This document shows positions 35,863-45,351 of a stretch of 64,000 nt of DNA, in pieces. Each line of letters starts with the position of its first letter. The first letter of the stretch is position 1. Both the position numbers and the translations under genes were made by a program. Source of the stretch: G963665495 sp963677785 (GTDB lineage: Bacteria; Desulfobacterota; Desulfovibrionia; Desulfovibrionales; Desulfovibrionaceae); assembly GCA_963677785.2 (NCBI GenBank), contig CAXXDH010000002.1, forward strand, positions 124,001 through 188,000. Reading direction: 5' to 3'. The notes under the pieces were generated by a model, which did no database searches, was not told the DNA's origin, and worked only from the letters and a program-made list of their open reading frames with translations.

Positions 35863-37335
35863 TCAGCTTTCAAATCCTTCCGGGGTTTCAGTAATGGGGA
35901 AGTCGCGCAGGTGTTTTGAAAAGGCGGCCATCAAAAAAGCGTCTACCCACCAGTGAATGTCGTAGCGCTTGATAAAAGCGCGCATTTTTTTCATCCGGCT
36001 ACGGCATTCGCTTTCCGACCAGCTTACGGTCTCATGCAGCGCGGCCGCAACGCCTTCAACATCATACGGATTGACGAGCACCGCGCCATAGCGTTCGAGT
36101 TGATAGGCTGCGCCGGCGAATTCACTCAGCAGCAGCACGCCTGTTTCTCTGACTTTGCTGGCGCAGTATTCCTTGGCCACCAGGTTCATGCCGTCTTTGA
36201 GCGGGGTGACCAGGGCAATGTCCGCCGCGCGGTAGTAGGCCAGCAATTCCTCTCGGGCAAGGCTACGATAATGATAGTGGACGGGAATCCAGCTTGCCGT
36301 GCTGTATTCTCCATTGATTTGACTGACGAGCTGTTCGATTTCTGTTTTCAGGTCCTGATATTCAGCGACATTTTCGCGGCTGGGCACCACGACCTGAATA
36401 AAATGGATCTGATCGCGCAAGTCAGGATAGAGCTCGAAAGCCTTGCGTACGGATTCCAAGCGTTGAGGAATGCCTTTGCTGTAATCCAGGCGGTCCAACC
36501 CGAAAATGATTTTTCTGCCACGTTGCGCTTTTTTGATCTGGTAACCCGTATCCTTGAATTCCGGCCTGGCGGCATTTTGAGCAAACACCTTGAAGTCAAT
36601 GGAGATAGGCAGCACACCAAGGCGTACTACGCGTCCCTCACTTGTCGCGGTGATCACGCCGCCACGTCCGTGGACCCGCGTGTCGGGCATGAGAATCTGC
36701 ATGCAGCGAACGAAATTACGCCGATCGCGTATGGTGTGAAAGCCTACCAGGTCGTATTCCATTAACGCGGTGACAAGTTCCTTGCGCCAGGGGCATTTGA
36801 AAAAAATGTCGGGCGAAGGGAAGGGAATGTGGAGAAAAAAGCCGATTTTTTGACGCATGCCAAGTTCTTTGAGCTTGGAGCCCACATGCATCAGGTGATA
36901 GTCGTGCACCCAGATGTAATCACTCGAACGCGAACCTTTGAGAATGGTTTCGGCAAAAAGCTGGTTCACCTTGAGATAGCTGCGCCAGTATTCCGGTTTG
37001 AAATGACAGCGCCCCTGAAAATCATGGAACAGCGGCCAGATGATTTCGTTTGAAAAACCATGGTAGTAAAGGTCTATGTCTTCTTCGGAGAGATTGACCG
37101 CCTTGAGACTATATCCTGCGTCACGTGCGAAAGAGGAAAACAGCCCGCTGAGATTTTCTTCGGTGTAAGCGCCAGACCAACCAATCCAGACGCCTCCCCG
37201 ATGTTTCAGAGCTGGGGCCATGGCAGTAACAAGCCCGCCAGAGCCTGGTATGATTTTCCAGGAGTCGTTTTCTTGAGTCAGTGCAACCGGTAATCGGTTT
37301 GAGACAACAACCAACCTCCCGAATTCATCAGCCAT
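35863..37335 (-). CDS. otsA: alpha,alpha-trehalose-phosphate synthase (UDP-forming)
   Basis: Transfers glucose from UDP-glucose to glucose-6-phosphate, making trehalose-6-phosphate (GT20). 490 residues, start ATG 37335 behind AGGAGG. Signatures: RLVVVSNRLPVAL at the N-terminus, SDYIWVHDYHLMHVGSKLKEL, FFLHIPFPSPDIF, LGVLPISIDFKVF, GLDRLDYSKGIPQRL and LVTPLKDGMNLVAKEYCA. The length is typical. No otsB phosphatase is nearby, so dephosphorylation must be encoded elsewhere. Likely used for osmotic protection. Confidence 0.95.
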   Translation of the reverse strand: MADEFGRLVVVSNRLPVALTQENDSWKIIPGSGGLVTAMAPALKHRGGVWIGWSGAYTEENLSGLFSSFARDAGYSLKAVNLSEEDIDLYYHGFSNEIIWPLFHDFQGRCHFKPEYWRSYLKVNQLFAETILKGSRSSDYIWVHDYHLMHVGSKLKELGMRQKIGFFLHIPFPSPDIFFKCPWRKELVTALMEYDLVGFHTIRDRRNFVRCMQILMPDTRVHGRGGVITATSEGRVVRLGVLPISIDFKVFAQNAARPEFKDTGYQIKKAQRGRKIIFGLDRLDYSKGIPQRLESVRKAFELYPDLRDQIHFIQVVVPSRENVAEYQDLKTEIEQLVSQINGEYSTASWIPVHYHYRSLAREELLAYYRAADIALVTPLKDGMNLVAKEYCASKVRETGVLLLSEFAGAAYQLERYGAVLVNPYDVEGVAAALHETVSWSESECRSRMKKMRAFIKRYDIHWWVDAFLMAAFSKHLRDFPITETPEGFES

Positions 37336-37643
37336 ACGTTAGTTTCCTCCTGTTGCAGGTTGGAAAAGCGCTACTTGGTTTCAGTATAGCAATAAGCGCT
37401 TACGTATGACTTGGCAAGTTGCCGCCATTTCGGGACCAATTGTTCAACAGCAGGCAAATGAAGCAGGTCATTTTGATCAGGCATGGCAAAATGAATTGCT
37501 CAAGAAATGTTGACGAGTAGATATGTTGGGAAAAAATATACGATATATCAATAAAAATATTATATGCAGAGGAGTGCTTGTTTTTGTAACTATGCTGCGT
37601 CTGTTTTTTTTTATTTAATCCGTATATTTTTGGTAATTATTTG
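37336..37643. other. intergenic region without a visible gene
   Basis: About 300 AT-rich bases that must hold the otsA promoter (reading left). No hairpin with a U-run and no credible reading frame were found. Confidence 0.5.
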
Positions 37644-37742
37644 TTATTCATTATCTTTTTTGTCAGAATCGGACGTCAGTTCAACCAATCCGACGAAGAG
37701 CATACCGGCTACGATCAAAGGAATGATAATGTTAATAAGCAT
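37644..37742 (-). CDS. small single-helix membrane protein (32 residues)
   Basis: The ATG at 37742 has a near-perfect AGGAG six bases upstream. The 32-residue product starts MLINIIIPLIVAGMLFVGLV, one continuous membrane helix, and ends in an acidic/basic tail (TSDSDKKDNE). A longer frame to 37901 has no good start and overlaps the giant kinase. It lies about 155 bases downstream of that kinase in the same direction and may be expressed with it. Small proteins of this shape often regulate membrane kinases or transporters, but function here is unknown. Confidence 0.6.
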   Translation of the reverse strand: MLINIIIPLIVAGMLFVGLVELTSDSDKKDNE

Positions 37743-37897
37743 CTCAGACTCCTGAAGAAATTTAATACTATCCAAGTGAGCAGTCGTTTCAGTCTCTGGT
37801 ACCCGCAGCATCAAAAAAACTGGTTCCAGGCAAATGGATTTCAATGAGATAATAGCAATTAGTGGGCCAGAGTTGTTTGTGGGTTGCTTATCAGAGA

Positions 37898-40800
37898 TCA
37901 TTGCGCCAGGGAAAGGATCAGATTATCCAATTCACGCAAGGCTTCTTCGAATTCATAGGCTTCAAGGGCTTTGGAAAGTCGCTTTAGTGTGAGGGGGTGT
38001 TGCTCCAGGCCCGGCATGGAGCGCAGCTGGTCGAGTATGTTCACCGCCTCAGTATCGGATTCTTCAAGCAGGTTCCGGAGTTGTGAGAAAAGAGCTTCAC
38101 GGTCAGCCTGATGGGCCGTTGTCTTCTCCAGCAGGGGAGCGGCCTCTGAATCGAAGGCTTGAAGACCAGTTACAACCGGTCTGAGCCGTGCGAGCACCTG
38201 GGTAAGCAATTTTTCGATTTCTTCAGGCGGGCGGAGCTGGCGACAGGCCTGTTCCAAGGCTCCGGCAGCCTCTTGCACTCCGCGCGCGCCGAGATTGCCT
38301 GCAACTCCCTTTAATGAGTGGGCGCACCGTACGGCTGCTTCAAGGTTTTCTTCCTGTTGGGCAAGATGGAATTGTTCTTTGTAATTGTGGTATTTCTTAT
38401 GAAATTTCGTGAGTAATTTGCGATAAAGCAAGGTGTTCCCGTTCATGGAATCCAGGCCGGCTTTCAGGTTGATTCCAGGCAAATCCGGGAGTCTTGCAGC
38501 ATTGTTCCGCTGCTCGTCGTGGACCGGGGCAAGATGTGGATTCGGGGTAGCCGGGGTAACCCATTTGTCCAGTGTCTGAAGTAATTCCGCAATGTTGACG
38601 GGTTTGCCCACATGGTCGTTCATGCCGGCTTCAAGTGATTTGTCCCTGTCGCCCGCCATGACATTGGCCGTCATGGCTATGATGGGGAGATCCTTGAACG
38701 TTTCCCGAGCCCGAATGTTTTTGGTGGCCGTGTAGCCGTCCATGACAGGCATCTGACAGTCCATCAACACACCGTCAAAAGTATGGTGCTCCAGTATTTC
38801 CAAGGCTTCTTTTCCGTTTCCCGCCACAGTGACATTGATGCCGTAGTTGTTCAGGAGGTCAACGGCGACATCCTGATTGATTTCGTTGTCCTCAACCAGA
38901 AGGATTTCCGCACCGTTCAGCTTTGCGGCCGCCAGAAGCATTTCGTCCTGCTGCGTGGCGGACCTGCGTTCCTGGCTAGGGGCCTGCCCCATGGCGATCA
39001 TGATGCTGTCGAAAAGAACCGAAGGCATCACCGGTTTACTTAAGAATCCTGAAATGTTGTCGATTCCCTGGGCCGCATGTATGACCTCCATCCGGCCGTA
39101 GGCGGTGACCATGATAATTTTGGGAGTCTTGTCTTGCCAGTCCCGATCAAGTATTGATTTGGCGAGTTCTATTCCGTCCGAATCCGGGAGGTTCCAATCC
39201 AGGAGCAAGACGTCGTACGGTTTCTGGCTCTGCATTTTATCCAGAAGTTCGTCGGCTTCGTTTGCAGTCGCAGCCTGGTCCGCGGTAAAACCGAACTGAG
39301 TGAGCATTTCCGAAAGAATTATTCTTGCTGTGGGATTGTCCTCCACTATCAGAATACGCAATGGGCCGAGTTGTGACAGCATGGAAAGATGCGGCAAGGT
39401 TGCTGTCGATTTCAGAAATTGCGCAGTGAAATGGAAAGTGCTTCCTTTGCCGGGCGTACTTTCAATCCAGATTTCTCCATGCATCATTTCAGTGAGTTTT
39501 TTGGAAATAGCAAGCCCGAGTCCGGTTCCTCCGTATTTGCGTGTGGTCGAACTGTCGGCCTGGCTGAAATGTTGAAACAATTTTTCCTGTTGTTCCTGCG
39601 TCATACCGATGCCGCTGTCCTTAACAGAAAATTGCAGCTCAATGGTGCTTGCGCTTTGGCTCAGTTTTCTTACGGACAGGATAATATCCCCATGAGGTGT
39701 AAATTTGACGGCGTTGTTGCCCAGGTTCAAAAGAATTTGACCCAGGCGAAGCGGATCTCCTTTCAGGATGGGGAGGTCCGTGGGAATGTCGAACATCAGC
39801 TCCAGGCCTGCTTCCTGGGCTCTCAGTCCGACAATGTTGGCGAAGTTGTCCAAAACGTCTTCCAGACGGAAATCAATGGATTCCATATCGAGCTTGCCGG
39901 CTTCGATTTTGGAAAAGTCGAGCACGTCATTGAGAATGCCCAGCAGATTCTCGGCCGAACGGTGCACCTTGCTGATGTAATTGCGCTGCTTGTTGTTGAG
40001 GCTGGTTTGCAGGGCAAGATGGGACAAGCCGATGATGGCGTTCATGGGAGTGCGGATTTCGTGCGACATGTTGGCGAGGAAATCGGATTTGGCTTTTGTG
40101 GCTTCCTCGGCAAGTTCTTTGGCTTTCAGAAGATCCTGTTCCATGTGTTTTCGTTCGGTAATGTCTTCAATGATGCCGTCGATGGAAATCAACTCCCCGT
40201 TGTCGCCGCGGACGGGATGTTCGGAAACAAGGATAAAGCGTTTGCCGCCATCCGGATGGGTGAAGCGCATTTCGAATTGTTGGAAATTGATACGTTCTTC
40301 CACAACCTGGTAAATCAGCCGCGAGGTATCTTCTATGGATTCCGTTGCCCAGTTGATCATGGGGATCCAGGATTTGTGCAGTACATCCGACCGTTTCATG
40401 CCGAATACGGTTTCGATGCCGTCACTTGCGAACAGGAGATTCCCGTCCGGCGTATGACTGAAGATGACAAACTTGTCGCCGATTTCCTCCACCAGTTTCT
40501 GGTATTTTTCCTGACTGTGTCTGAGTTGGTTTTCCACGTACTTGCGGTCAGAAATATCCACGGCCCAGCCGAGGATCGCAGGTTCCCCATCATAGTCGAA
40601 GTTGAATGCCCAGAACATGATATCGTGCAATGCGCCATTTTGTCCCCGGAGCTGAGTTTCAAAGCTTGTGACGCGCCCTCTTTTTTTTAGGATGTCGAGC
40701 AGATATTGGCGGTCCGCAGCATTGACGTAGGCCTGTTCTGCTTTTGTTCCGATGGTCAGGCCCATCCTGCTCATGGCGGGGTTGGCGAAGCGTGCGATAC

Positions 40801-42160
40801 CGTTTACCGAGATGCCCACGCCTATGGGGCTGGTGTCCAGAATTGTCTTGAAGCGTTCGCGTTCTCTGGCAAGGGCTTCCTCCATGAGTTTGCGTTCCGT
40901 GACATCTCTCAGAACAGCGACAAATATGGTGTCGTTGTTGACGATCGCTTCATTGATGGCGATTTCCATGGGAAATGTGGAACCGTCTTTGCGCATCGCA
41001 TTTACCACTGTCTGCTTCCCGATCACTTTGGATTTACGTGAAATGAGATATTTTTGTATGTATTGGTCATGCTGGCTTCTGATCGGCTCGGGCATGAGGA
41101 TACGAATGCTTTTTCCCAGTACTTCTGCTTTCGTATAGCCGAAGGTGTCTTCCGCTGCAGGGCTGAATTCCGTAATATGCCCCTGCGAGTCTATGACGAT
41201 GATGCCGTTTTTGGCTGTGTCTATAATACCGCGCAGTCGTGCCGTACGTTCTGCAACATTGGCCGCCATGCTGTTGAATGTTGTAATGACCTTTCCCATT
41301 TCATCCTTTGTCTGATATGAAATGCGGTGAGTATAGTCGCCACGTAAAAAATATGCTGCAGATTTTTCCAGTAGATTAAGCGGAGTAATGATGCGTTTTC
41401 TCAACATGAGAAATGAAAGAAAAGAAAGTATGATACTGGTTATGGTTAGTAGAAATATACAATAACTAATAATGAGAATAGCATTCTGTCTTTCTTTGAT
41501 TTTTTTTTCAACTCTTGCATTATAAGCAATAAAAAAGCTTTCTATCAGATCAACCAAATCTGATTTGATAATACTATGTTCAGTGTCAATCAATCCTGTT
41601 GTTAAATTGTACAGTTCAGCTTTAGATTTTGATGAAATATTACTGCCGTCTTGTTGATATAATTTTTTGATTTTGTTCAGGATAGCATTTTCAAGAGTGA
41701 ACAGATGGTCGGAATTCCGTTTGGCTGCTGCGAGGATATCTCTTTCAAGATGAGAAAGTTGCAACTTTTTAAGTTGTTGCTCAATGCTGTGTTGTTCGCC
41801 ATACGTATTAAATTCCATTTTTCCTGCCAGTACCTGATCCCAAAACGAAAGTGAAAAATTTACCGGGTAGGGTTGAAATCCGTTGCGCATTGCCGCGATA
41901 GCGAGGAAAAAACGTTGGTATTTGGGATCTCCGGTTTGGGCGAAACGCAAGGCCATTCGCGTCATATCATCGGAACCATGTTTTATTTCCCGCGCAAGAG
42001 TTAGAACTCGCTGATTTTCCTGCTGTATTTTTAATTGAATTATTTCGTTTTGGAGGAGCCAGACGCCGAGTACGGCAATGGACAACATCAGGAGCGTGAA
42101 GATGCTGGTGATACATATGGTGAGACTGCGGATGCTTAGCCGCTCAGCAAAATGCAGCAT
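37898..42160 (-). CDS. membrane hybrid histidine kinase: HAMP-3xPAS-HisKA-HATPase-2xREC-HPt
   Basis: 1420 residues. Membrane helices near 11-33 and 226-252 flank a helical periplasmic sensor; HAMP follows, then three PAS domains (about 310-425, 430-545, 560-675), the first starting IIDTAKNGIIVIDSQGHITEF. The phospho-accepting His is near residue 698 (SHEIRTPMN); the ATPase has GIGMTQEQQEKLF and GTGLGL. Two receivers (RILIVEDN and ILLVEDN) and a C-terminal HPt domain (AVRCAHSLKGVAGNLGA) form a complete internal phosphorelay. This is BarA/TorS-like in layout. The neighbour 43 bases upstream in the same direction is a REC-HD-GYP protein, a likely phosphorelay output lowering c-di-GMP. Confidence 0.95.
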   Translation of the reverse strand: MLHFAERLSIRSLTICITSIFTLLMLSIAVLGVWLLQNEIIQLKIQQENQRVLTLAREIKHGSDDMTRMALRFAQTGDPKYQRFFLAIAAMRNGFQPYPVNFSLSFWDQVLAGKMEFNTYGEQHSIEQQLKKLQLSHLERDILAAAKRNSDHLFTLENAILNKIKKLYQQDGSNISSKSKAELYNLTTGLIDTEHSIIKSDLVDLIESFFIAYNARVEKKIKERQNAILIISYCIFLLTITSIILSFLSFLMLRKRIITPLNLLEKSAAYFLRGDYTHRISYQTKDEMGKVITTFNSMAANVAERTARLRGIIDTAKNGIIVIDSQGHITEFSPAAEDTFGYTKAEVLGKSIRILMPEPIRSQHDQYIQKYLISRKSKVIGKQTVVNAMRKDGSTFPMEIAINEAIVNNDTIFVAVLRDVTERKLMEEALARERERFKTILDTSPIGVGISVNGIARFANPAMSRMGLTIGTKAEQAYVNAADRQYLLDILKKRGRVTSFETQLRGQNGALHDIMFWAFNFDYDGEPAILGWAVDISDRKYVENQLRHSQEKYQKLVEEIGDKFVIFSHTPDGNLLFASDGIETVFGMKRSDVLHKSWIPMINWATESIEDTSRLIYQVVEERINFQQFEMRFTHPDGGKRFILVSEHPVRGDNGELISIDGIIEDITERKHMEQDLLKAKELAEEATKAKSDFLANMSHEIRTPMNAIIGLSHLALQTSLNNKQRNYISKVHRSAENLLGILNDVLDFSKIEAGKLDMESIDFRLEDVLDNFANIVGLRAQEAGLELMFDIPTDLPILKGDPLRLGQILLNLGNNAVKFTPHGDIILSVRKLSQSASTIELQFSVKDSGIGMTQEQQEKLFQHFSQADSSTTRKYGGTGLGLAISKKLTEMMHGEIWIESTPGKGSTFHFTAQFLKSTATLPHLSMLSQLGPLRILIVEDNPTARIILSEMLTQFGFTADQAATANEADELLDKMQSQKPYDVLLLDWNLPDSDGIELAKSILDRDWQDKTPKIIMVTAYGRMEVIHAAQGIDNISGFLSKPVMPSVLFDSIMIAMGQAPSQERRSATQQDEMLLAAAKLNGAEILLVEDNEINQDVAVDLLNNYGINVTVAGNGKEALEILEHHTFDGVLMDCQMPVMDGYTATKNIRARETFKDLPIIAMTANVMAGDRDKSLEAGMNDHVGKPVNIAELLQTLDKWVTPATPNPHLAPVHDEQRNNAARLPDLPGINLKAGLDSMNGNTLLYRKLLTKFHKKYHNYKEQFHLAQQEENLEAAVRCAHSLKGVAGNLGARGVQEAAGALEQACRQLRPPEEIEKLLTQVLARLRPVVTGLQAFDSEAAPLLEKTTAHQADREALFSQLRNLLEESDTEAVNILDQLRSMPGLEQHPLTLKRLSKALEAYEFEEALRELDNLILSLAQ

Positions 42161-42203
42161 GCAATAGTCCTTATATGGCGTGACTTAGTTGTTACTTGCG
42201 CCA

Positions 42204-43238
42204 TCACAGATCATTTTCAGGGTGTTTATCTTTTATTTCAAAGACTGCATCAAGATTGTCCAGAAAGACGGCTACAAGCGCTGGATCGAAATGTTTTCCG
42301 CTTTGCGCGCGAATCAGGTCGAGGGCCTTTTCATCTGACCAGGCATCCTTATAGGGGCGTTTGCTCGTCAACGCGTCAAAGACATCGGCAATGGCCACGA
42401 TACGTCCGATGAGTGGAATGTCCTCTCCCTTGAGGCCGAAGGGATACCCAGTGCCATCCCATTTTTCATGGTGCGCCAATGCCGCGGAATAGGCCATCTT
42501 GAGCAGGGGATTGTCATGTTTGCCGATGATCTGGGCGCCGAATTCCGCATGCTTTTCCATGATTTTTCGTTCTTCGGGGTCCAGCCGGCCAGGTTTGAGT
42601 AGAATGTTGTCCGGTATGCCTATTTTTCCAACGTCGTGCATGGGGGTGGATTGGAGGATCAGGTCCGCGTCCATGTCGTTCATGCCGATGCCTTTGGCAA
42701 TGATACGGCAATAGTAGCTCATACGGATAACATGCATGCCGGTTTCGTTGTCCCGGTATTCGGCTGCAAGGCCCAGGCGGCGAATGATTTCCAGTCTGCT
42801 GTTGTCCAGCTCCTCCGTGCGCGTATGAACCATTTCTTCCAGAGCCCGGTTTTGATCATACAACTGCAGATGCGTTTTTACCCGGGCCAGGACGATGGGC
42901 GGACTGATGGGTTTGGTGATATAGTCCACTGCTCCGGCTTCAAAACCTCGGGCTTCGTCTTCCACTTCCCCCATGGCGGTGACGAAAATTACCGGCACAC
43001 TCCGCGTACGGGGGTCTGCTTTCAGCTTCCGGCAGACCTCGATTCCATCCATCTCGGGCATCATGATATCCAAGAGAATGAGATCCGGAATGGTGCTGAA
43101 GGCTATTTTCAGAGCTTTTGCGCCATTGTTGGCGGCTTTTACCCTGTACGACTTTGCAAGAATATTGGAAAGAAGAGCAATATTTTCCGAAATGTCGTCC
43201 ACAACAAGAATCGTCTGTCTCGGGAAGTCTGAATCCAT
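42204..43238 (-). CDS. response regulator with HD-GYP c-di-GMP phosphodiesterase output
   Basis: 344 residues from ATG 43238; a frame to 43268 adds ten residues without a ribosome site. The receiver (about 6-122) starts TILVVDDISENIALLSNIL with acceptor in LILLDIMMPEMDG. The HD-GYP domain (about 150-340) has HDVGKIGIPDNILLKPG, HHEKWDGTGYPFGLKGEDIP and RIVAIADVFDALTSKRPYK, all residues of an active family member. It should hydrolyse c-di-GMP when its receiver is phosphorylated, plausibly by the giant kinase downstream in the same operon. Confidence 0.94.
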   Translation of the reverse strand: MDSDFPRQTILVVDDISENIALLSNILAKSYRVKAANNGAKALKIAFSTIPDLILLDIMMPEMDGIEVCRKLKADPRTRSVPVIFVTAMGEVEDEARGFEAGAVDYITKPISPPIVLARVKTHLQLYDQNRALEEMVHTRTEELDNSRLEIIRRLGLAAEYRDNETGMHVIRMSYYCRIIAKGIGMNDMDADLILQSTPMHDVGKIGIPDNILLKPGRLDPEERKIMEKHAEFGAQIIGKHDNPLLKMAYSAALAHHEKWDGTGYPFGLKGEDIPLIGRIVAIADVFDALTSKRPYKDAWSDEKALDLIRAQSGKHFDPALVAVFLDNLDAVFEIKDKHPENDL

Positions 43239-43360
43239 AAGAGCATCCACAACGCTGCAGGTTGGCAAGAATTTCTATGTTGCCATCATGCCATGAAAAC
43301 AGAATTCAGGAAAGGGCATGCAGTAAAAAAATGGTATTGGCGAGAGGGCTGTTTTTACGC

Positions 43361-43392
43361 AAAAAAAAAGCCGGAGGGGGGATTCCTCCGGC
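43361..43392 (-). terminator. intrinsic terminator of the phytase-like gene
   Basis: On the minus strand GCCGGAGG (43392-43385) pairs with CCTCCGGC (43377-43370), followed by nine Ts (43369-43361). Confidence 0.95.
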
Positions 43393-43435
43393 GTGAATAC
43401 TGTGATGTTTTTGACTTCGCGTGGGATTTCGGACG

Positions 43436-44872
43436 TTATTCTTTTGATAGATCAGCGTTTACGATGTATAGTGTATTGCGATCGATAGTCGTTTCGTCCA
43501 GGTACTTCTGGTGCAAACGGCCTTTGGTGGACCAGATTGCAAAGTCGTCATCATTCAATACACCTATTGTATGGTCGTTGATGATCCACAGGCCTTCCAT
43601 TTTGTCATGCGGATAGTTCACTTCTTTGACCATGTCTATGACCAGTTCTTTCTCCACCGGTTTGATGCCGACGGCCGCCAGAGCTTCCCAGCCGCCTTCC
43701 TGTACGGTTTGCTCAATGGTTTTGCCGTTGATCAGGAGACCGAGCGTCTCATCCTGGGTTGTTCCTTCGGCGGTTACGCCTTCAAGGTCCGTACCCGTAC
43801 GCAGATCAATCTTGTAAATCCGTTTCATGGCCTCTGGTTTTGCTCTGGCAAAGGCGCCGTCCCGTTCGATCAGCACGAATTCATTGTTGGAGAGCGCTAC
43901 GATTTCGGAGTTCGAATTCTGCGGTTTTTCCTGTTTGTAAAGGTATTGAGCGATCTTGCCCGAAGCCAGATTCACAGTCACGATACGCGTTACATCCTGT
44001 TTCTGCACGTTTTTGTCCGGATTACGCATGGTGGATTGCATGATGCCCACCAGCGTTTTTTCATCAGGCGTTACGGCGAGCCCCTCCATGCCCCGGTTTG
44101 GACGGCGTTTGGCGAATTCTTTGGGCAGTTTCAGAGAGGAGCGCGTATCGTCTGCAAAGGCGTTGATCCGGCTGATTTCCTTACCTTCGGCATCAAAGTG
44201 CACGATATGCGGACCGTATTCGTCGCTTACCCAGAACGTGCCGTCCGAAAGCGCCACAAGGCCTTCTCCGTCCAGGCCGTAGTCATCCAGGCGCAACGGG
44301 TTGTAGTCCGGGCTGTTTTTGTCGTTGTTATAAGGCTTGGCGCCATCTTTGAGAATGGGGCTGCCGTCGGCGTAATAGGGCGTTTCTCCCGTACCGCCCA
44401 GCCCCGAGGAATTGGGCAGGCCTGTAATCCGGGAGCCGTCCGGACGCCGTAGCAGAATGGTCTTTACCAGAATGACACTGCCGTCGGGTTGCAGTTCAAA
44501 CAGCCCGATACGGGGCGTATAATCCGGCGTGGGAAACAGTTTGCCTTTGCCCAGAGCGCCTTTGTATTTGCCGTTGGGACCGCGGTCGGTCAACGCATAG
44601 AACTGGTTGGGGACAGTGGGGTGCGCTGTCATGGAAGAACCGAAACCGCCGTTGCGAATCTCAAAATTCTGATCCGGTTTCTGGGCATCCAGCAAATCAC
44701 TGCGCAGTACCGTGTAGGGGAGCGGGGCTCCCTGTTTTGTGCTGTTTTTCAAGGCCGCTTCCAGATCTTGTTGCGCTTTTTCATCCGCAGCGAAAACGGA
44801 TACGGTCAGGGACAGGGCACAGAGACAGAGCACCGCGGACAGGGCGGTACGGCGAAACCAACTATCTGGCAT
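43436..44872 (-). CDS. exported esterase-like phytase-family protein
   Basis: 478 residues from ATG 44872 (AGGAG seven bases upstream). Signal peptide 1-28 (RRTALSAVLCLCALSLTVSVFA). The body is a beta-propeller-like chain matching the Phytase-like family: GFGSSMTAHPTVPNQFYALTDRGPN near the start, then DDYGLDGEGLVALSDGTFWVSDEYGP, NRGMEGLAVTPDEKTLVGIMQS and MEGLWIINDHTIGVLNDDDF. Members are periplasmic or secreted; a role in phosphate scavenging is suggested by the name but unproven. Monocistronic, with its own terminator. No Pho box was identified by eye. Confidence 0.85.
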   Translation of the reverse strand: MPDSWFRRTALSAVLCLCALSLTVSVFAADEKAQQDLEAALKNSTKQGAPLPYTVLRSDLLDAQKPDQNFEIRNGGFGSSMTAHPTVPNQFYALTDRGPNGKYKGALGKGKLFPTPDYTPRIGLFELQPDGSVILVKTILLRRPDGSRITGLPNSSGLGGTGETPYYADGSPILKDGAKPYNNDKNSPDYNPLRLDDYGLDGEGLVALSDGTFWVSDEYGPHIVHFDAEGKEISRINAFADDTRSSLKLPKEFAKRRPNRGMEGLAVTPDEKTLVGIMQSTMRNPDKNVQKQDVTRIVTVNLASGKIAQYLYKQEKPQNSNSEIVALSNNEFVLIERDGAFARAKPEAMKRIYKIDLRTGTDLEGVTAEGTTQDETLGLLINGKTIEQTVQEGGWEALAAVGIKPVEKELVIDMVKEVNYPHDKMEGLWIINDHTIGVLNDDDFAIWSTKGRLHQKYLDETTIDRNTLYIVNADLSKE

Positions 44873-45207
44873 AATAGAGCTCCTTTCTTCAATAAACGAA
44901 ACAGGATAGGACAGTGTAAAATCAGAATTAAAGATAATACATCTGGCTGATGACGATACCATGTCGCTTGGGTGACACTATTATTGAAGGAGGGACGACA
45001 GTAACTCCCGGTTTACGCTTTGTTGTTCGTCTCTGCAGTACTAGTAATCTGTTTTTGTGTTAAATAATTTGTGATTACAATATGTTATGCTGTAAATTTA
45101 TTGCACAAAATGTCTTGAAAACGTCACAGGAACACAACACGATGCCTGTTTTATCCGGCTAAAAGGAATTAATTCAAAAAAACAACGTCATTCAGGCAGT
45201 AGATACA

Positions 45208-45297
45208 ATGAACAGAATCAATCCACCTTCCAGACAGCTTTGCAGAGCCTCAGGGTGGATTATTCCCCAAAAAAAGGTTCCTGTGGAACCTTTTTTT
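45208..45297 (+). ncRNA. candidate small RNA or attenuator leader
   Basis: A long-range stem AATCCACC (45220-45227) with GGTGGATT (45254-45261) is followed eight bases later by a perfect intrinsic terminator (45269-45297). This stem-plus-terminator layout, 54 bases before the next gene, is typical of a trans-acting small RNA or an attenuator. The 5' end is unknown; 45208 is only a guess, and no promoter was firmly identified. Confidence 0.4.
45269..45297. terminator. bidirectional-looking intrinsic terminator upstream of the PHP-GT gene
   Basis: AAAAAAAGGTTCC / GGAACCTTTTTTT with a three-base loop (45282-45284). It has T-runs on both strands and is active on paper in both directions. There is no annotated gene directly upstream on the plus strand to end. 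Confidence 0.9.
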
Positions 45298-45351
45298 ATG
45301 TCTAGTAGTCCAACCCGATGCCGTCAGGCAAAAAGCAGGAGGTGAGCGACC

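Larger units (their letters stand above)
44873..45351. other. intergenic region with divergent promoters and a leader or small RNA
   Basis: About 480 bases between the phytase-like gene (left) and the PHP-glycosyltransferase gene (right). The left half is AT-rich. The right half holds the hairpin-terminator structure listed separately (45208-45297). Confidence 0.6.

Noticed and set aside
45208..45345. 45-codon frame that would run through the terminator before the PHP-GT4 gene
   Set aside because: It runs through the terminator stem and into the next ribosome site, has no Shine-Dalgarno and no run of regulatory codons. Structure fits RNA better than a peptide.
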